Source: Stenomitos rutilans HA7619-LM2
GTDB taxonomy: Bacteria; Cyanobacteriota; Cyanobacteriia; Leptolyngbyales; Leptolyngbyaceae
Assembly: GCA_019358945.1 (NCBI GenBank)
Contig: JAHHIE010000019.1
Coordinates: forward strand, 42,275-106,274
Direction: 5' to 3'
Length of the DNA stretch: 64,000 nt
How positions within the stretch are numbered: the stretch's first letter is position 1; the number at the start of each line of letters is the position of its first letter. The position numbers and the translations under genes were made by a program. Shown piece by piece: positions 27,037-36,947 of this stretch. The notes under the pieces are model-generated. The model was not told the DNA's origin and ran no database searches. It worked only from the letters and a program-made list of their open reading frames with translations.

Positions 27037-27211
27037 AACGGGAACGCTAGGAGGATAAACAAAGGCAACGTGAGAAGGTAGAAGTCAGGTGAACCGAAAT
27101 GCTCGCTCAAGCATTCAGGCTCCTTGCCAATCTGCCACCAGCAACACTGAGAAAGTGAGGAGCTAGCCTTCTATCTCTTGCCTTTTGCCTTCTGCCTCTT
27201 ATTTTTCTCCC

Positions 27212-27853
27212 ATGCTTGACGCTAAAAATACCCGCACTGAACTCACCCGACTGCTACAAGAGCGCAACGAATACCCAGAGCGATCGGCCACGATCGATGC
27301 CCAAATCCGCGCTAGTTTCGAGCAAGATTGCGCCATCTTTGTGCTGGATATGGCCGGGTTTTCGCGGTTGACCCTGCGCTACGGCATCATCCATTTTTTG
27401 GCTATGGTGCATCGGATGGCCGCGATCGCCACTCCACTGGTGCAGTTTCACCACGGTCGGATTGTGAAGCAAGAAGCAGACAATTTGTTTGCGGTCTTCC
27501 CAACTGTAGAAGCGGCGATCGGCAGTGCTGTTGACATCTTGAAAAGCTTTGCTGCCGTCAATACAGGACTACCCGACGAACAAGATCTCTATGCCTGCAT
27601 TGGCATCGGCTACGGTAAAACGCTGCTCGTGGGTGAAAATGACCTCTACGGCAGCGAAATGAACCTGGCGTGCAAATTGGGCGAAGATCTCGCTCGACGG
27701 GGCGAAGTGTTGCTCACCGAAGCGGCCTTCAGTCAACTTAAAGCCCATCTAGAGATATGGGAGCGTCTTGACCTTTCGATCTCTGGGTTAGACCTCATTG
27801 CTCACAAGCTCAAAGCACCAGCAGCGACAAGGCTAGTAGATTGTCAATTTTAA
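27212..27853 (+). CDS. Class III adenylate/guanylate cyclase-like protein
   Basis: A single cyclase homology domain in a 213-residue soluble protein. The first metal-binding Asp is at 46 (FVLDMAGFSR), the second at 90 (KQEADNLFAVF). The pair that stabilises the transition state is normally Asn and, four residues on, Arg; here it is Asn151 and Lys155 (NLACKLGED). That substitution makes normal cyclase activity doubtful, so the protein may be a weak or non-catalytic nucleotide-binding relative. The start is the ATG at 27212; upstream codons belong to an intergenic repeat (CCTTTTGCCTTCTGCC). Confidence 0.8.
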   Translation: MLDAKNTRTELTRLLQERNEYPERSATIDAQIRASFEQDCAIFVLDMAGFSRLTLRYGIIHFLAMVHRMAAIATPLVQFHHGRIVKQEADNLFAVFPTVEAAIGSAVDILKSFAAVNTGLPDEQDLYACIGIGYGKTLLVGENDLYGSEMNLACKLGEDLARRGEVLLTEAAFSQLKAHLEIWERLDLSISGLDLIAHKLKAPAATRLVDCQF

Positions 27854-28034
27854 GCGAATGGGTGGATGAGTGTCTGTGCTAAACGACTCGTTGACGCCTC
27901 CACCTATCCCTTCCCTATCCTGGCCTTAAGAGATTTCTGAGAAAGATATTACCCTACAATTTATGGGTATAAATTCTTCTGGAAATGGCCTTAAGCGTCA
28001 TCATCGAGCGTTGTAGAAGCAGTCTGCATAGAAA

Positions 28035-28073
28035 AAGACGCGACTGAGTAACATCTACCTTCAGTCGCGTCTT
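28035..28073 (-). terminator. Intrinsic terminator of the pirin gene
   Basis: AAGACGCGACTGA (28035-28047) and TCAGTCGCGTCTT (28061-28073) form a 13-bp perfect stem with a 13-base loop. On the minus strand the stem runs into CTTTTTC, a U-tract in the RNA. It lies 14 bases past the pirin stop codon. Confidence 0.85.
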
Positions 28074-28086
28074 AACGCTACATTCA

Positions 28087-28785
28087 CTACGCCAAGTCAA
28101 AAAGCAGGATTTCGGCATCGGTGCTAGCTTCAAACGCCAACTCCGCTTCTTGACTGATCGCAGCGGCATCACCCTTGTCAAGCACCGTTCCATTGAGGGT
28201 TACTGTACCTTGCACAACTTGCACCCAGGCGTGACGATCGGCCTTGAGAGTATAGGTTAGCCGTTCACCCGGTTCCAAAATGGTGGCGTACAAAGCTGCA
28301 TCTTGATGTAGTTTGGCAGCACCCTCCGTTGCCTCGCGGTTTGCCAGAGATCGCCATTGACCTCGCTTTGTTTCGGCTGGAAACTCTTTTTGTTCATAGC
28401 TTGGTGTGATGCCTTGCTGCTCTGGCAAAATCCAGATCTGTAACAAATGCAGCGGCTCTGCGTGAGAGGGGTTGAACTCGCTGTGAGCAATCCCAGTGCC
28501 TGCCGAAAAGCGTTGGATACCACCTGCTCCGATCGTCTCGGTGTTGCCAATACTGTCCTTGTGGGCAACCGCACCCGAAACGACGTAGGTGATAATCTCC
28601 ATATCTCGATGGGGGTGAGTCGGAAACCCTTCACCTGCGGCGATCGTATCTTCATTAATCACGCGTAGACTACGAAAGCCCATATGCTGCGGATCATAGT
28701 AATTAGCAAACGAAAAGGAATGATAGGAGTTCAGCCAACCGTGATTAGCATGTCCTCGGTCTTCGGCCTTGCGAACTGTTAGCAT
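28087..28785 (-). CDS. Pirin-family bicupin
   Basis: Pirins are iron-binding bicupins; some have quercetin 2,3-dioxygenase activity in vitro and others act in stress regulation. The metal site is intact: His57 and His59 (THPHRDME), His101 and Glu103 (IAHSEFN). It opens with the family MLTVRKAEDRGHANHGW pattern and is 232 residues, like YhhW. GGAGAAG lies at good spacing before the ATG. In Synechocystis a pirin gene is stress- or redox-regulated; a perfect palindrome lies upstream here. Confidence 0.9.
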   Translation of the reverse strand: MLTVRKAEDRGHANHGWLNSYHSFSFANYYDPQHMGFRSLRVINEDTIAAGEGFPTHPHRDMEIITYVVSGAVAHKDSIGNTETIGAGGIQRFSAGTGIAHSEFNPSHAEPLHLLQIWILPEQQGITPSYEQKEFPAETKRGQWRSLANREATEGAAKLHQDAALYATILEPGERLTYTLKADRHAWVQVVQGTVTLNGTVLDKGDAAAISQEAELAFEASTDAEILLFDLA

Positions 28786-29195
28786 TTGCGTCTTCTCCGG
28801 TAAAAATATACTAGATCATACACTTCGTATACGAATAGAATAGCACGCTAAAAGTCTATATGCAAACTTTAGGGTTAGTAGTGAATGGTTAACGATCAGT
28901 AGCCCAAGTTAAGTTACTCTCTATTCCACATCTTTCATCCCACACCCCGCCAGTACACCTAACTATCATTGCTTTACCATCCCTCGATTTCGTGATATTT
29001 TGCTTTTTTGCAAAGAAGTGTGAGAAGTTTTGGCGTTTTACGCTAGCGTTAGAAAAGGCTAGTAGGATCTACGGATTACTAGCACGGTAGAATCAGTCAT
29101 CAAGTTCGGTTTGCTGTCAGAAGCACCTTCACAGTCACAATTTCGTCAGGCTCCCTGCTTGTTTGGATAGGTACTGATTTTCAGGACAATGAGCC
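28786..29195. other. Divergent intergenic region between pirin and TPR-FHA genes
   Basis: 410 bases that must carry both promoters. Apart from the TTCGTATACGAA palindrome I see no regulatory signal I can name. Confidence 0.4.
28824..28835. promoter_or_regulatory. Palindromic operator candidate upstream of pirin gene
   Basis: TTCGTATACGAA, a perfect 12-base palindrome 39 bases before the pirin start, flanked by AT-rich DNA (AAATATACTAGATCATACAC). Its place fits a repressor site overlapping a promoter. Confidence 0.45.
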
Positions 29196-30293
29196 ATGCT
29201 TGATACAGGTCAACTCCAACTCAGCGGCGACGCTCTTGTCTGGTTTCGGCAGGGGTTGGCTGCAGCTGCGGCTGAAACGTATGAGCGAGCTGTGGCTTAT
29301 TACGATCGCGTCATTGGTGTCCGAGCCGATTTTTACGAGGCTTGGTATGAACGCGGCTTAGCCCTTGAAAAGTGTGGACTTTACAACGACGCAATTGCTA
29401 GTTACGATCGTGCGATCAGTTTGCGCCCCAAAGGGGATGCATCGGTGCAGATCTGGCATGATCGCGGCAATGCTTTGCAGTATGGTCTCGGCAACTACAC
29501 AGAAGCTATTGATAGCTATGAACGGGTTCTGCAAATCAATGCAAGCCATGAGTCTACCTGGCATAATCGCGGGAATGCCTTGCTATATGGCTTGAGCCTT
29601 CCTACAGATGCGATCGCCAGCTACGATCGCGTCTTGCATATCAACCCCGAAAACCATGTAGCGTGGCGCAATCGTGGTAATGCACTGGTTGAATTGCACC
29701 GCTATACCGAGGCGATCGCCAGTTACGATCGTGCCCTCACGCTTAAACCCGATGATGAACTCTCCTGGCAGGCACGCCATCTTGCCTCCGAGCGCTCAGG
29801 GTTGAACTATCGTCCACCAACCACCAATCCGGCCTGGTACGGTGCAGGGTTTAGCGATCCACAAACCTTTGTGGAAGGCGATCTCGACAGCCATTCAATG
29901 TTTGCATCAGAGCTTGATGCGGATGAAGACAGTTTTGCGCGCTCTCAAGGCAGACCCTTTTTGGTGATTGAGGATGACCACGGGAAGCGAGATATGATTT
30001 TAGAGCGTGATCAGTATCGGCTTGGTCGAGATCCTAAAAGCGATATTTGCCTGCATTCTCAGTTTGCGTCTCGCCAACACGCGGTGATCACCAAAATCTT
30101 TAAAGGTGATGGCAGTTATACTTACCAGATTACGGATGGCGATCTGGATGGCAAGGCAAGCACAAACGGACTGTTGATTAACGGCCAAAAGTATCGGGTA
30201 TGGGAGTTAAAGCCAGAAGATGTCATCGTCTTTGGTCCCAAAGTGCGAGCCACCTATCGCCTTGCAGCATCCAAAACGGTGGGTATTGACTAA
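29196..30293 (+). CDS. TPR repeat protein with C-terminal FHA domain
   Basis: Five or so tetratricopeptide repeats (about 10-205; recurring AIASYDRAL and WHNRGNAL patterns) form a protein-binding scaffold. They are followed by an acidic linker and a forkhead-associated domain (about 255-350: YRLGRDPKSDI, SRQHAVI, NGLLING). FHA domains bind phosphothreonine, so this is probably a partner of a Ser/Thr kinase, but none is encoded nearby. The TPR array has the 34-37 residue WxxRGxAL style common in cyanobacteria. AGGACA precedes the ATG. Confidence 0.88.
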   Translation: MLDTGQLQLSGDALVWFRQGLAAAAAETYERAVAYYDRVIGVRADFYEAWYERGLALEKCGLYNDAIASYDRAISLRPKGDASVQIWHDRGNALQYGLGNYTEAIDSYERVLQINASHESTWHNRGNALLYGLSLPTDAIASYDRVLHINPENHVAWRNRGNALVELHRYTEAIASYDRALTLKPDDELSWQARHLASERSGLNYRPPTTNPAWYGAGFSDPQTFVEGDLDSHSMFASELDADEDSFARSQGRPFLVIEDDHGKRDMILERDQYRLGRDPKSDICLHSQFASRQHAVITKIFKGDGSYTYQITDGDLDGKASTNGLLINGQKYRVWELKPEDVIVFGPKVRATYRLAASKTVGID

Positions 30294-30362
30294 GCTCGAT
30301 CGCGTGTCGCTTTTTCGTCTGATACCTTTGCAGCAACTGCTATCAGTAAATTCCACAGCAGA

Positions 30363-30389
30363 GTAGGGACGTTAGTGCAACGTCCCTAC
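30363..30389. terminator. Hairpin between convergent TPR-FHA and ilvB genes
   Basis: GTAGGGACGTT and AACGTCCCTAC pair perfectly (11 bp) around AGTGC. This is a common dispersed cyanobacterial repeat; placed between two convergent stop codons it may terminate both transcripts. An AAAA tract follows on the plus strand rather than a U-tract, so termination is inferred. Confidence 0.45.
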
Positions 30390-30434
30390 AAAAGGTTTCG
30401 CAAGACTGTAAATTAAATGGGTAAAAAACATTGG

Positions 30435-32270
30435 TTACAACTTCGTGCCACACTCCGGGCAAAAGTTGTTATTGGTAATGTTTTTTGCTCCACAGCCGCT
30501 ACAGTAAATCAATTCAGCCGCTTTATCTAACGTTTTGCGTTCAGGCAAGCCTACCATCTGAGCATTGCTCTTGCCAGGTGGAATCATAGGGTAGCAGTTC
30601 TCATCGCGACGCACACGGGCATCGAGCAGGACGGGGCCGTCATGGGTGAGCATTTGAGCGATCGCACTCTTCAACTCATCGCGCGTACTGATAGTCATAC
30701 CTTTGATGCCAAACGCTTCCGCCAGCTTCACAAAATTTGGCATGCCCACTTCCATATTGGAGTTTGAGTAGCGTTCGTCATAGAACGCCTGCTGCCACTG
30801 ACGCACCATACCTTGCCAGCCATTGTTGATGATGACCGTCTTTACATTGATGCCATACTGCGCCAACGTGCCTAATTCTTGAATGTTCATCTGGATGCTG
30901 GCATCGCCGCTAATACAGATGACATCATCATCCGGTAAAGCGACCTTTGCACCCATTGCCGCAGGCATCCCGAAGCCCATAGTGCCCAATCCAGCGCTCG
31001 AAATCCAGCGACGTGGCCCATTCTTGAGGAACTGCGCTGCCCACATTTGATGTTGTCCTACATCCGTTGTGTAGTAAGCGTTTGGGGCCTGAATACCCAG
31101 CTCAACAATGACTTCTTGAGGAGAAAGGCTGTCGGCATAGCGAGGCACTTCCAAGGGATAATCTTCTTGCCAACGGGCAACCCGGTTCAGCCATGCCTGG
31201 TTATGCTGTGGGTCGCGCACATCGCCGTCATCATCACTACGGCGCAACAGTTCTGTCAGTACATGACGGACATCACCCACGATCGGCACTTCAGGGGCGC
31301 GATTTTTACCCACTTCTGCGGGGTCAATATCAATATGAATGACCTTGGCATGTGACGCAAATTCATCCAGCTTACCAGCGACACGATCGTCAAAACGTGC
31401 GCCCAAGGCAATTAACAGATCGCATTCAGTAACGGCAAAATTGGCATAGGCTGTACCGTGCATCCCCAGCATACCGACCGAAAGAGTATGGTGTTCATCA
31501 AAGGCACCAATGCCCATCAGGGTCGTGGTGACGGGGATATTAAAGCGTTCAGCTAACGTTTTAATTTCAGCATGAGCGTTGGAAGCGATCGCGCCACCCC
31601 CGACATAGAGCAGCGGCTGCTTTGCCTGCCGAATCAGCTTCAGAGCGTGAGCAATCTGACGCGGATTTCCCTTAACGGTGGGACGGTAACCCGGTAGCTT
31701 GATGTCCTCTACCGTCACTGGTAAATAGTCAAACGCTTGTTGTGCAATGTCTTTAGGGACATCAATCAAAACTGGACCAGGACGACCCGTTGTAGCGATG
31801 TAGAATGCTTCGGCAACAATCCGCGCCATGTCTCGCGGGTCACGTACCACGTAGGAATGCTTGACGATCGGCAGGGTAATACCGAAAATATCGGTTTCTT
31901 GAAACGCATCACTACCAATCGCGTGGCTGGGCACCTGCCCCGTAATGACAACCAGCGGAATCGAATCCATATGAGCGGTCGCAATGCCCGTGACAAGGTT
32001 GGTTGCACCAGGGCCAGACGTAGCAAAGCAAACGCCAACCTGCCCTGTGGCGCGAGCATAACCATCAGCCGCATGTGCAGCACCCTGTTCATGCCGCACC
32101 AAAATGTGCTGAAACCCACCCTCAGCCTGCGCCCGGTAAACTTCGTCATAGATTGGCAGAATCGCACCGCCAGGATAGCCAAAGATATGTTTGACGCCAT
32201 GACGCTTGAGACTGTCAATCAATGCGAACGCGCCAGTTACTCGTTTTACAGCCACACGTTGCAGTTGCAC
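30435..32270 (-). CDS. ilvB: Acetolactate synthase large subunit with C-terminal zinc ribbon
   Basis: Catalyses the first common step of Val, Leu and Ile synthesis, condensing two pyruvates (or pyruvate and 2-oxobutyrate). It uses thiamine diphosphate and FAD. The N-domain has [12 protein letters not shown] and the catalytic Glu in [16 protein letters not shown]. The C-domain has the diphosphate motif GDASIQMN with [14 protein letters not shown]. After the normal end a tail of about 35 residues holds two Cys pairs (CSGC and CPEC), a zinc-ribbon fold. The start is GTG 32270. The small subunit gene is not in this window. The chain resembles cyanobacterial ilvG/ilvB (611 residues). Confidence 0.92.
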   Translation of the reverse strand: MQLQRVAVKRVTGAFALIDSLKRHGVKHIFGYPGGAILPIYDEVYRAQAEGGFQHILVRHEQGAAHAADGYARATGQVGVCFATSGPGATNLVTGIATAHMDSIPLVVITGQVPSHAIGSDAFQETDIFGITLPIVKHSYVVRDPRDMARIVAEAFYIATTGRPGPVLIDVPKDIAQQAFDYLPVTVEDIKLPGYRPTVKGNPRQIAHALKLIRQAKQPLLYVGGGAIASNAHAEIKTLAERFNIPVTTTLMGIGAFDEHHTLSVGMLGMHGTAYANFAVTECDLLIALGARFDDRVAGKLDEFASHAKVIHIDIDPAEVGKNRAPEVPIVGDVRHVLTELLRRSDDDGDVRDPQHNQAWLNRVARWQEDYPLEVPRYADSLSPQEVIVELGIQAPNAYYTTDVGQHQMWAAQFLKNGPRRWISSAGLGTMGFGMPAAMGAKVALPDDDVICISGDASIQMNIQELGTLAQYGINVKTVIINNGWQGMVRQWQQAFYDERYSNSNMEVGMPNFVKLAEAFGIKGMTISTRDELKSAIAQMLTHDGPVLLDARVRRDENCYPMIPPGKSNAQMVGLPERKTLDKAAELIYCSGCGAKNITNNNFCPECGTKL

Positions 32271-32717
32271 TAGAAGACCTCGCCAACCTGTAGATAAATT
32301 TGTATCAGATGATGCATTAGCTGCTAGAACATAAGTCTAGTGCGGATCGTGATCCCTGTCGAGCCATTGCATCTTCAAACGCCGATCCTTGTAATGCCGA
32401 TTCTAACGAAGGATGAGGCTGATTGGCGGACTTGCAGATGTCAGTAACTTCTGACATGCAATGCGACTGCAATAAAACTTAAAGACCAGGACGTTATACC
32501 AGTTTTGAGTTTTGAGTTACAGAAGCTCTGTTCCATCACTCTTAAAGGTTTTTGATCTGTAGTCCAATGAAAGGGAAATGGCACTATTATGTAACGTTCT
32601 TACAGAATGGCACTGACTTGAGTAAGGTGGGCAATGCCCACCCTACAGAGTATCAACGCTTTCAGCCTTTGACAGCAGTTTATTTCAGTGACATTCGACT
32701 ATGCATTTTCTATGCGT
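32271..32717. other. Intergenic region with dispersed repeats
   Basis: 447 bases upstream of ilvB. It contains TTTTGAGTTTTGAGTTAC (about 32502-32520) of the AACTCAAAAC family and the perfect palindrome GGTGGGCAATGCCCACC at 32626-32642, a common cyanobacterial repeat. No gene. Confidence 0.5.
32626..32642. repeat. Palindromic repeat GGTGGGCA/TGCCCACC
   Basis: The two eight-base arms meet almost directly, so a very tight hairpin or cruciform. The TTGAGTAAGGTGGGCAATGCC and CCACCCTAC context is typical of a dispersed cyanobacterial repeat. Confidence 0.6.
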
Positions 32718-33815
32718 TTAGGGACGGCGCAGGGTGGCTTCCAAAAGTGCCTGACGCTGTTCTGTGCACTCAGCGGCTTTGGCATAATCTCCAAGCGCAT
32801 AATAGGCAACACGAAGGCTGCCTAGCACCTGTTCGGCAATGCGGTGATCGTTCATTTTGCGCGCGATCGCTAACCGTTGCTCGTAGTAGTCGATCGCTCT
32901 AGCATAATTGCCGAGCGCATCGTAACCAACACCAACGCTACCTAGCGCCTGTTCTTCCCCGCGTCGATCGTGCGTTTCCCTGGTTACATTCAGCCATTGC
33001 TTACTGTACTCAATCGCGCGATCGTAATCACCGAGCGCATAGCAGGCATTCCCTAAATTGCGTAGAATTTGGCCTTCGATGCGGCGATCGTGAAATTCTC
33101 GTGCCAGTACCAGACGTTGCTGATAGTACTCGATCGCGCGAGTGTAATTACCCAGGGCATAACAAGCGTTACCCAGATTCTTAAGAATCTGCTCCTCGAT
33201 CTGGTCGTCTTGCAGTTCACGTGCAATCACCAGGCTTTGTTCTTCACACTGAATGGCTGCCTCATAATCACCCAGTGCCTTGTGAGCTAAACCCAGGTTG
33301 TTCAACGCGGCCATTTCACCCCGACGATCGCCAATCTCCTGCGCGATCGTTAGACTTTGCTGCTGACACTCGATCGCCTTCGTCTGTTCCTTGAGGTGAC
33401 GATAGGCGTTGCCTAAGTTGCTGAGAATTTTGACAATACCCCGACGATCCTGAAGCGTTTGTGCAATTTCTAAGCCCTGCCTGGAGTATTTAATGGCTCT
33501 TGTGTAATCTCTCAGGCTGTAGTGAGTCAAGCCGAGACCGCTCAGCGCTTTTTCTTGACCCTGAATATTTCCACAATCACGGCAGAGTAGAAACGCTTGT
33601 TGAAAGGCTTTAAGCGCCGCTTCAAATTGCCCGGTGTGGTAGTGTTCGCAGCCCTCATGAAGGAGACGTTCTGACATTGCCTGCGTTGCATCTGCTACCA
33701 GCGTTTCGCTGTCATGCGAGAGTAGGCTAGCTTTAAGCGGTTCGTGCCCAGAGGGAAACACCGTTTCGCGGGAAGATGCAGGCGTGGTATCTATCGCTGC
33801 AAGATCGCTATTCAT
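32718..33815 (-). CDS. Tetratricopeptide repeat protein (40-residue LGN-type repeats)
   Basis: Seven to eight tandem 40-residue repeats (NLGNACYALGDYDRAIEYxxQ type) fill most of the 365 residues after a short disordered N-terminus. Such arrays bind partner proteins and are often found next to signalling NTPases in cyanobacteria, but none is here. The coding DNA itself is repetitive, every 120 bases. ATG 33815 is chosen over a longer frame starting with TTG at 33917; neither has a ribosome binding site. Confidence 0.85.
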   Translation of the reverse strand: MNSDLAAIDTTPASSRETVFPSGHEPLKASLLSHDSETLVADATQAMSERLLHEGCEHYHTGQFEAALKAFQQAFLLCRDCGNIQGQEKALSGLGLTHYSLRDYTRAIKYSRQGLEIAQTLQDRRGIVKILSNLGNAYRHLKEQTKAIECQQQSLTIAQEIGDRRGEMAALNNLGLAHKALGDYEAAIQCEEQSLVIARELQDDQIEEQILKNLGNACYALGNYTRAIEYYQQRLVLAREFHDRRIEGQILRNLGNACYALGDYDRAIEYSKQWLNVTRETHDRRGEEQALGSVGVGYDALGNYARAIDYYEQRLAIARKMNDHRIAEQVLGSLRVAYYALGDYAKAAECTEQRQALLEATLRRP

Positions 33816-34165
33816 AATTCGTTTTTTAGTGTGACCAGTTTTATAGGTTGAAGCGTTGAACGGGGAATGAACGCTTAGACTGTGCGCACGATCTTCTGAA
33901 CGAGCCGCAATGACCAAACCATGTGATTCAGCTCAAATCACCATGATTTATCTCTTCGCAGGCGATCGCGTCTCGTCCGGCCTGATTGATTCAGCTTAGG
34001 GTTAATCTTGTTTGCACGCTTGACCAAGACGCACCCTCGCGTTCAGTGGCATCTCACCCTTCCATAACACAGCCTACTGCTTTAGCGCTGTGACGGATTC
34101 CGTAAATCTGCTAACTTCTCCTGGGGACAAGAAGGAGATTCTCCGCGGAATTGCGTAGATGCGTT

Positions 34166-35503
34166 TTATTTCTTAACAACTGCCGCTGGGCCAACCAGAG
34201 ACAGGTACGGTTCAACGAGGTAGCGATCAGCCGCAGATTGAACGGCTTCAAGCGTTACAGCGCTTAGCTGCTCTTGAAACTGAGCATCAAAATCAATGCC
34301 TAACCCCAATGTTTCGTACCAACCAAAGGTTTGAGCGATTTGCGCATTGGTTTGTTTCCCAAGGGCTTGCTGCCCCAAGATTTTGTCTTTAGCGGCCTGC
34401 AAGGTGTCAGAGCTAAAGGGATGCGTTCGCAGTCGATCGACTTCTGCCTTCAGCCCTGCGATCGCGATCGCGGTATTTTCGGGTGCTGTGCCCATGTAAA
34501 CGACAAACGGTGCGGGATGCAGCCGAGTCGGGTAAAACGCCGAAACGTCATAGGCTAACCCGCGCTTTTCGCGCAACTCGACAAACAGGCGACTGGACAG
34601 GCCATTTCCCAAGTAGCTATTGAGCAATTTGAGTGCCGTATAGTCTGTCATGGCATGTGTGTGAGGGGCGGGGGAAAGAGGCATAGAGCACGACTCTGCT
34701 TCTTGTAACGCGGGATGAGGTTCAGGCACGACTGCGGGCGCTAAGTAACCTAACATCACGATCGACTGCTGCGTTTCCTGCGCGATCGCAGCTTTGACGG
34801 GACGCACCGTGATGACAGGCAGCTTGAGTACGGATAATGGCGTTGTAGGTGCTTGCCAGTCACCAAAGACTCGTTCTACAAGCGCGATCGCGGCATCAGG
34901 CTCAATGCGACCAGAAAGACTGATGACAACGTTGTCTGGGCGAAAATGCGTTTGGTGGTAGCGTTGAAGATTAGCACGGTCAAGCTGTGCCACACTGGCT
35001 TCGGTGCCTAGCCCGGAAAGGGCATAGGGATGGTCTCTATACACAATTTGCCGAAGCTGGTCATAGGCGATCGAAAACGGCTGTTCTTGCTGGGAGCGAA
35101 TGGCCTGGATGGTTTGGCGGCGCTCCAAATCAATTTCATGTTGCGGAAAACTGGGCGATCGCAACAATTCTCCAGCCAACTGCAACAGATCAGCAAAATC
35201 TGAAGACACCGTTTTGAGGCTCAGAAGAAAGTAATCTGTCGCAGAATCAGTGCCAAGGCTTGCACCCACAGATTCGACCTGTTCGGCGATTTGTAGAGAC
35301 GATCGCTGCTCGGTTCCCTTCGTCAAAACAGACGCTAACAAGTGCGATAGCCCAGCCGTTTGGGGTGTCTCCCACTGGCTACCAGCCCGAATAAAAATAC
35401 GTGTTGCAATGATGTCAGCCGATGGGTTTTCCCACACTAAAACAACGATGCCGTTGGAGAGTACTGCGCGGGTTTGAGGTGATTGTTTAAAGCCTAAATT
35501 CAC
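34166..35503 (-). CDS. M16-family peptidase-like subunit without active site
   Basis: Homologous to insulinase/processing-peptidase subunits. The zinc motif HxxEH is replaced by HLLAS (about residues 53-57), so it cannot bind the catalytic zinc. The C-terminal half keeps the glycine-rich NSYLGNGLSSRLFVELREKRGLAYDV block that in other M16 pairs helps hold substrate. It most likely forms a heterodimer with the active M16 protein encoded just upstream. GTG 35503 is supported by AAGGATGATTTT. It is 445 residues, the usual single-half size. Confidence 0.9.
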   Translation of the reverse strand: MNLGFKQSPQTRAVLSNGIVVLVWENPSADIIATRIFIRAGSQWETPQTAGLSHLLASVLTKGTEQRSSLQIAEQVESVGASLGTDSATDYFLLSLKTVSSDFADLLQLAGELLRSPSFPQHEIDLERRQTIQAIRSQQEQPFSIAYDQLRQIVYRDHPYALSGLGTEASVAQLDRANLQRYHQTHFRPDNVVISLSGRIEPDAAIALVERVFGDWQAPTTPLSVLKLPVITVRPVKAAIAQETQQSIVMLGYLAPAVVPEPHPALQEAESCSMPLSPAPHTHAMTDYTALKLLNSYLGNGLSSRLFVELREKRGLAYDVSAFYPTRLHPAPFVVYMGTAPENTAIAIAGLKAEVDRLRTHPFSSDTLQAAKDKILGQQALGKQTNAQIAQTFGWYETLGLGIDFDAQFQEQLSAVTLEAVQSAADRYLVEPYLSLVGPAAVVKK

Positions 35504-35639
35504 AAAATCATCCTTTGCGAAGAGCGATCAGCTATGAGCTTTCCAGATGCGTAAACCACAGTACCGTGTCGAGTGCATCGCTGCACGGTGAGGCTCAGGT
35601 TGTGTCTCATGCAAGTGAGAACGAATCGATCGCTGAGCG

Positions 35640-36947
35640 CTAGGCCAACGGTCTAACGACGGTTGCTGCATAGTGATAGGGCGAAAGGTAACGGCTGGCA
35701 AGACGTTGAAGGTCACTCGCCCGAATAGCACGGAGACGCTGTGGATAGGTGGTGGCAATGTGAGGCTCAGCCAGAATGCTGTAATAGCCGTAGAGCCCAG
35801 CCAATTGTCCGGGGGTTTCAGTAGAAAACGCGTAGTCGTTGCAGAGCAGACGTTTGCAACGAGCAAGTTCTGCGTCCGAAATCGGGGTCGTTGCAAGCTG
35901 AGAGAGCCGATCGCAAATAATAGCCTCCACGCGCTCCAGGTTTTCTGGATCGAGCCATGCACTGATGGTAAATAATCCTGACTCGCGCTGTAGCGAAAAG
36001 CTGCTGCTGATCGCCTGCACCAGATTGCGCTCTTCGCGAAGCTCCCACACCAGACGGGATGTACGACCTTCGGCAAGCAATACCGAAAGCAGATCTAACC
36101 CATAGGCCGCTTGCAGTTGCTGATCAAGCGCTTGTGATTGCGAATCAACCCCCGGCCCAATCCAGGCCATCAGCAATCGGGCTTGCTCCAACCGGGGCAA
36201 GTAAAGTTCCTGGCGACGAATATCGGTAAGGGGGGGTTCTGCTTCTACAATAAGGCGAGGGCAATCTAGCGGTGCTGGAAAGGAGTGAAAGGTCTGGCTC
36301 ACTAGGTCGATCGCGGCGCTTTGGGAAAGATCTCCCACCATGACCACCGCCATATTCTCTGGTTGGTAATGAGCACGATGAAACTGCCGCATTTCGATGG
36401 GCGATCGAGCTATCAGCGTTTCCTCAGTGCCCAAGATGGGACGGCCATAAGGATGGCGCTGATACACCATCTCGTTGAGCGCCTGAAACGCAAGCCAATC
36501 AGGGTTGTCGTAAGACTGATTGATTTCTTCCAGCACAACCTGACGCTCTCGGTCAAATTCGCCATCTGGAATCGCTGCATGCAGCAACAACTCGGACAGG
36601 TAAGGCAAGGTTTCTTCTAGATGTTGCGCTGCCGTTGTAATGAAGTAATGCGCATAGTCATGACTTGTGGCTGCGTTCGTGATGCCGCCACGGCGTTCGA
36701 TCGCCAAATCAAACGAACCTGGAGCAAGCCGCTCAGTGCCCTTAAAAATCATGTGCTCCAGAAAATGTGCCATGCCAGACCATTCATCCGGTTCGGCGAT
36801 CGCACCTGCCTTAACCCAAACGTCAACAGCAGCAACGGGCGTACCAGGTGTGCATTGATGGATAACCGTTAACCCATTAGATAGCGTCACCACGTGAGCT
36901 GGAAACGGCGTTGGACTGAGAACCGGAGGCAAATCAAGTAGACTCAA
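35640..36947 (-). CDS. M16-family zinc peptidase, active subunit
   Basis: Zinc metallopeptidase of the processing-peptidase group. The inverted motif HFLEH (about residues 65-69) and the downstream Glu in VVLEEINQSYDNP are intact. The later half has the R/L-rich LAEGRTSRLVWELREERNLV block. It is followed by the catalytically dead homologue 136 bases downstream, so the two likely assemble as an active/inactive pair as in mitochondrial MPP. The start appears to be TTG 36947; no ATG gives the full fold, and no strong ribosome binding site is visible. Confidence 0.9.
   Translation of the reverse strand: MSLLDLPPVLSPTPFPAHVVTLSNGLTVIHQCTPGTPVAAVDVWVKAGAIAEPDEWSGMAHFLEHMIFKGTERLAPGSFDLAIERRGGITNAATSHDYAHYFITTAAQHLEETLPYLSELLLHAAIPDGEFDRERQVVLEEINQSYDNPDWLAFQALNEMVYQRHPYGRPILGTEETLIARSPIEMRQFHRAHYQPENMAVVMVGDLSQSAAIDLVSQTFHSFPAPLDCPRLIVEAEPPLTDIRRQELYLPRLEQARLLMAWIGPGVDSQSQALDQQLQAAYGLDLLSVLLAEGRTSRLVWELREERNLVQAISSSFSLQRESGLFTISAWLDPENLERVEAIICDRLSQLATTPISDAELARCKRLLCNDYAFSTETPGQLAGLYGYYSILAEPHIATTYPQRLRAIRASDLQRLASRYLSPYHYAATVVRPLA

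Noticed and set aside
32718..33815. 120-base periodic DNA as an intergenic tandem repeat
   Set aside because: It codes for in-frame 40-residue TPRs of one protein; periodicity reflects the protein repeat.
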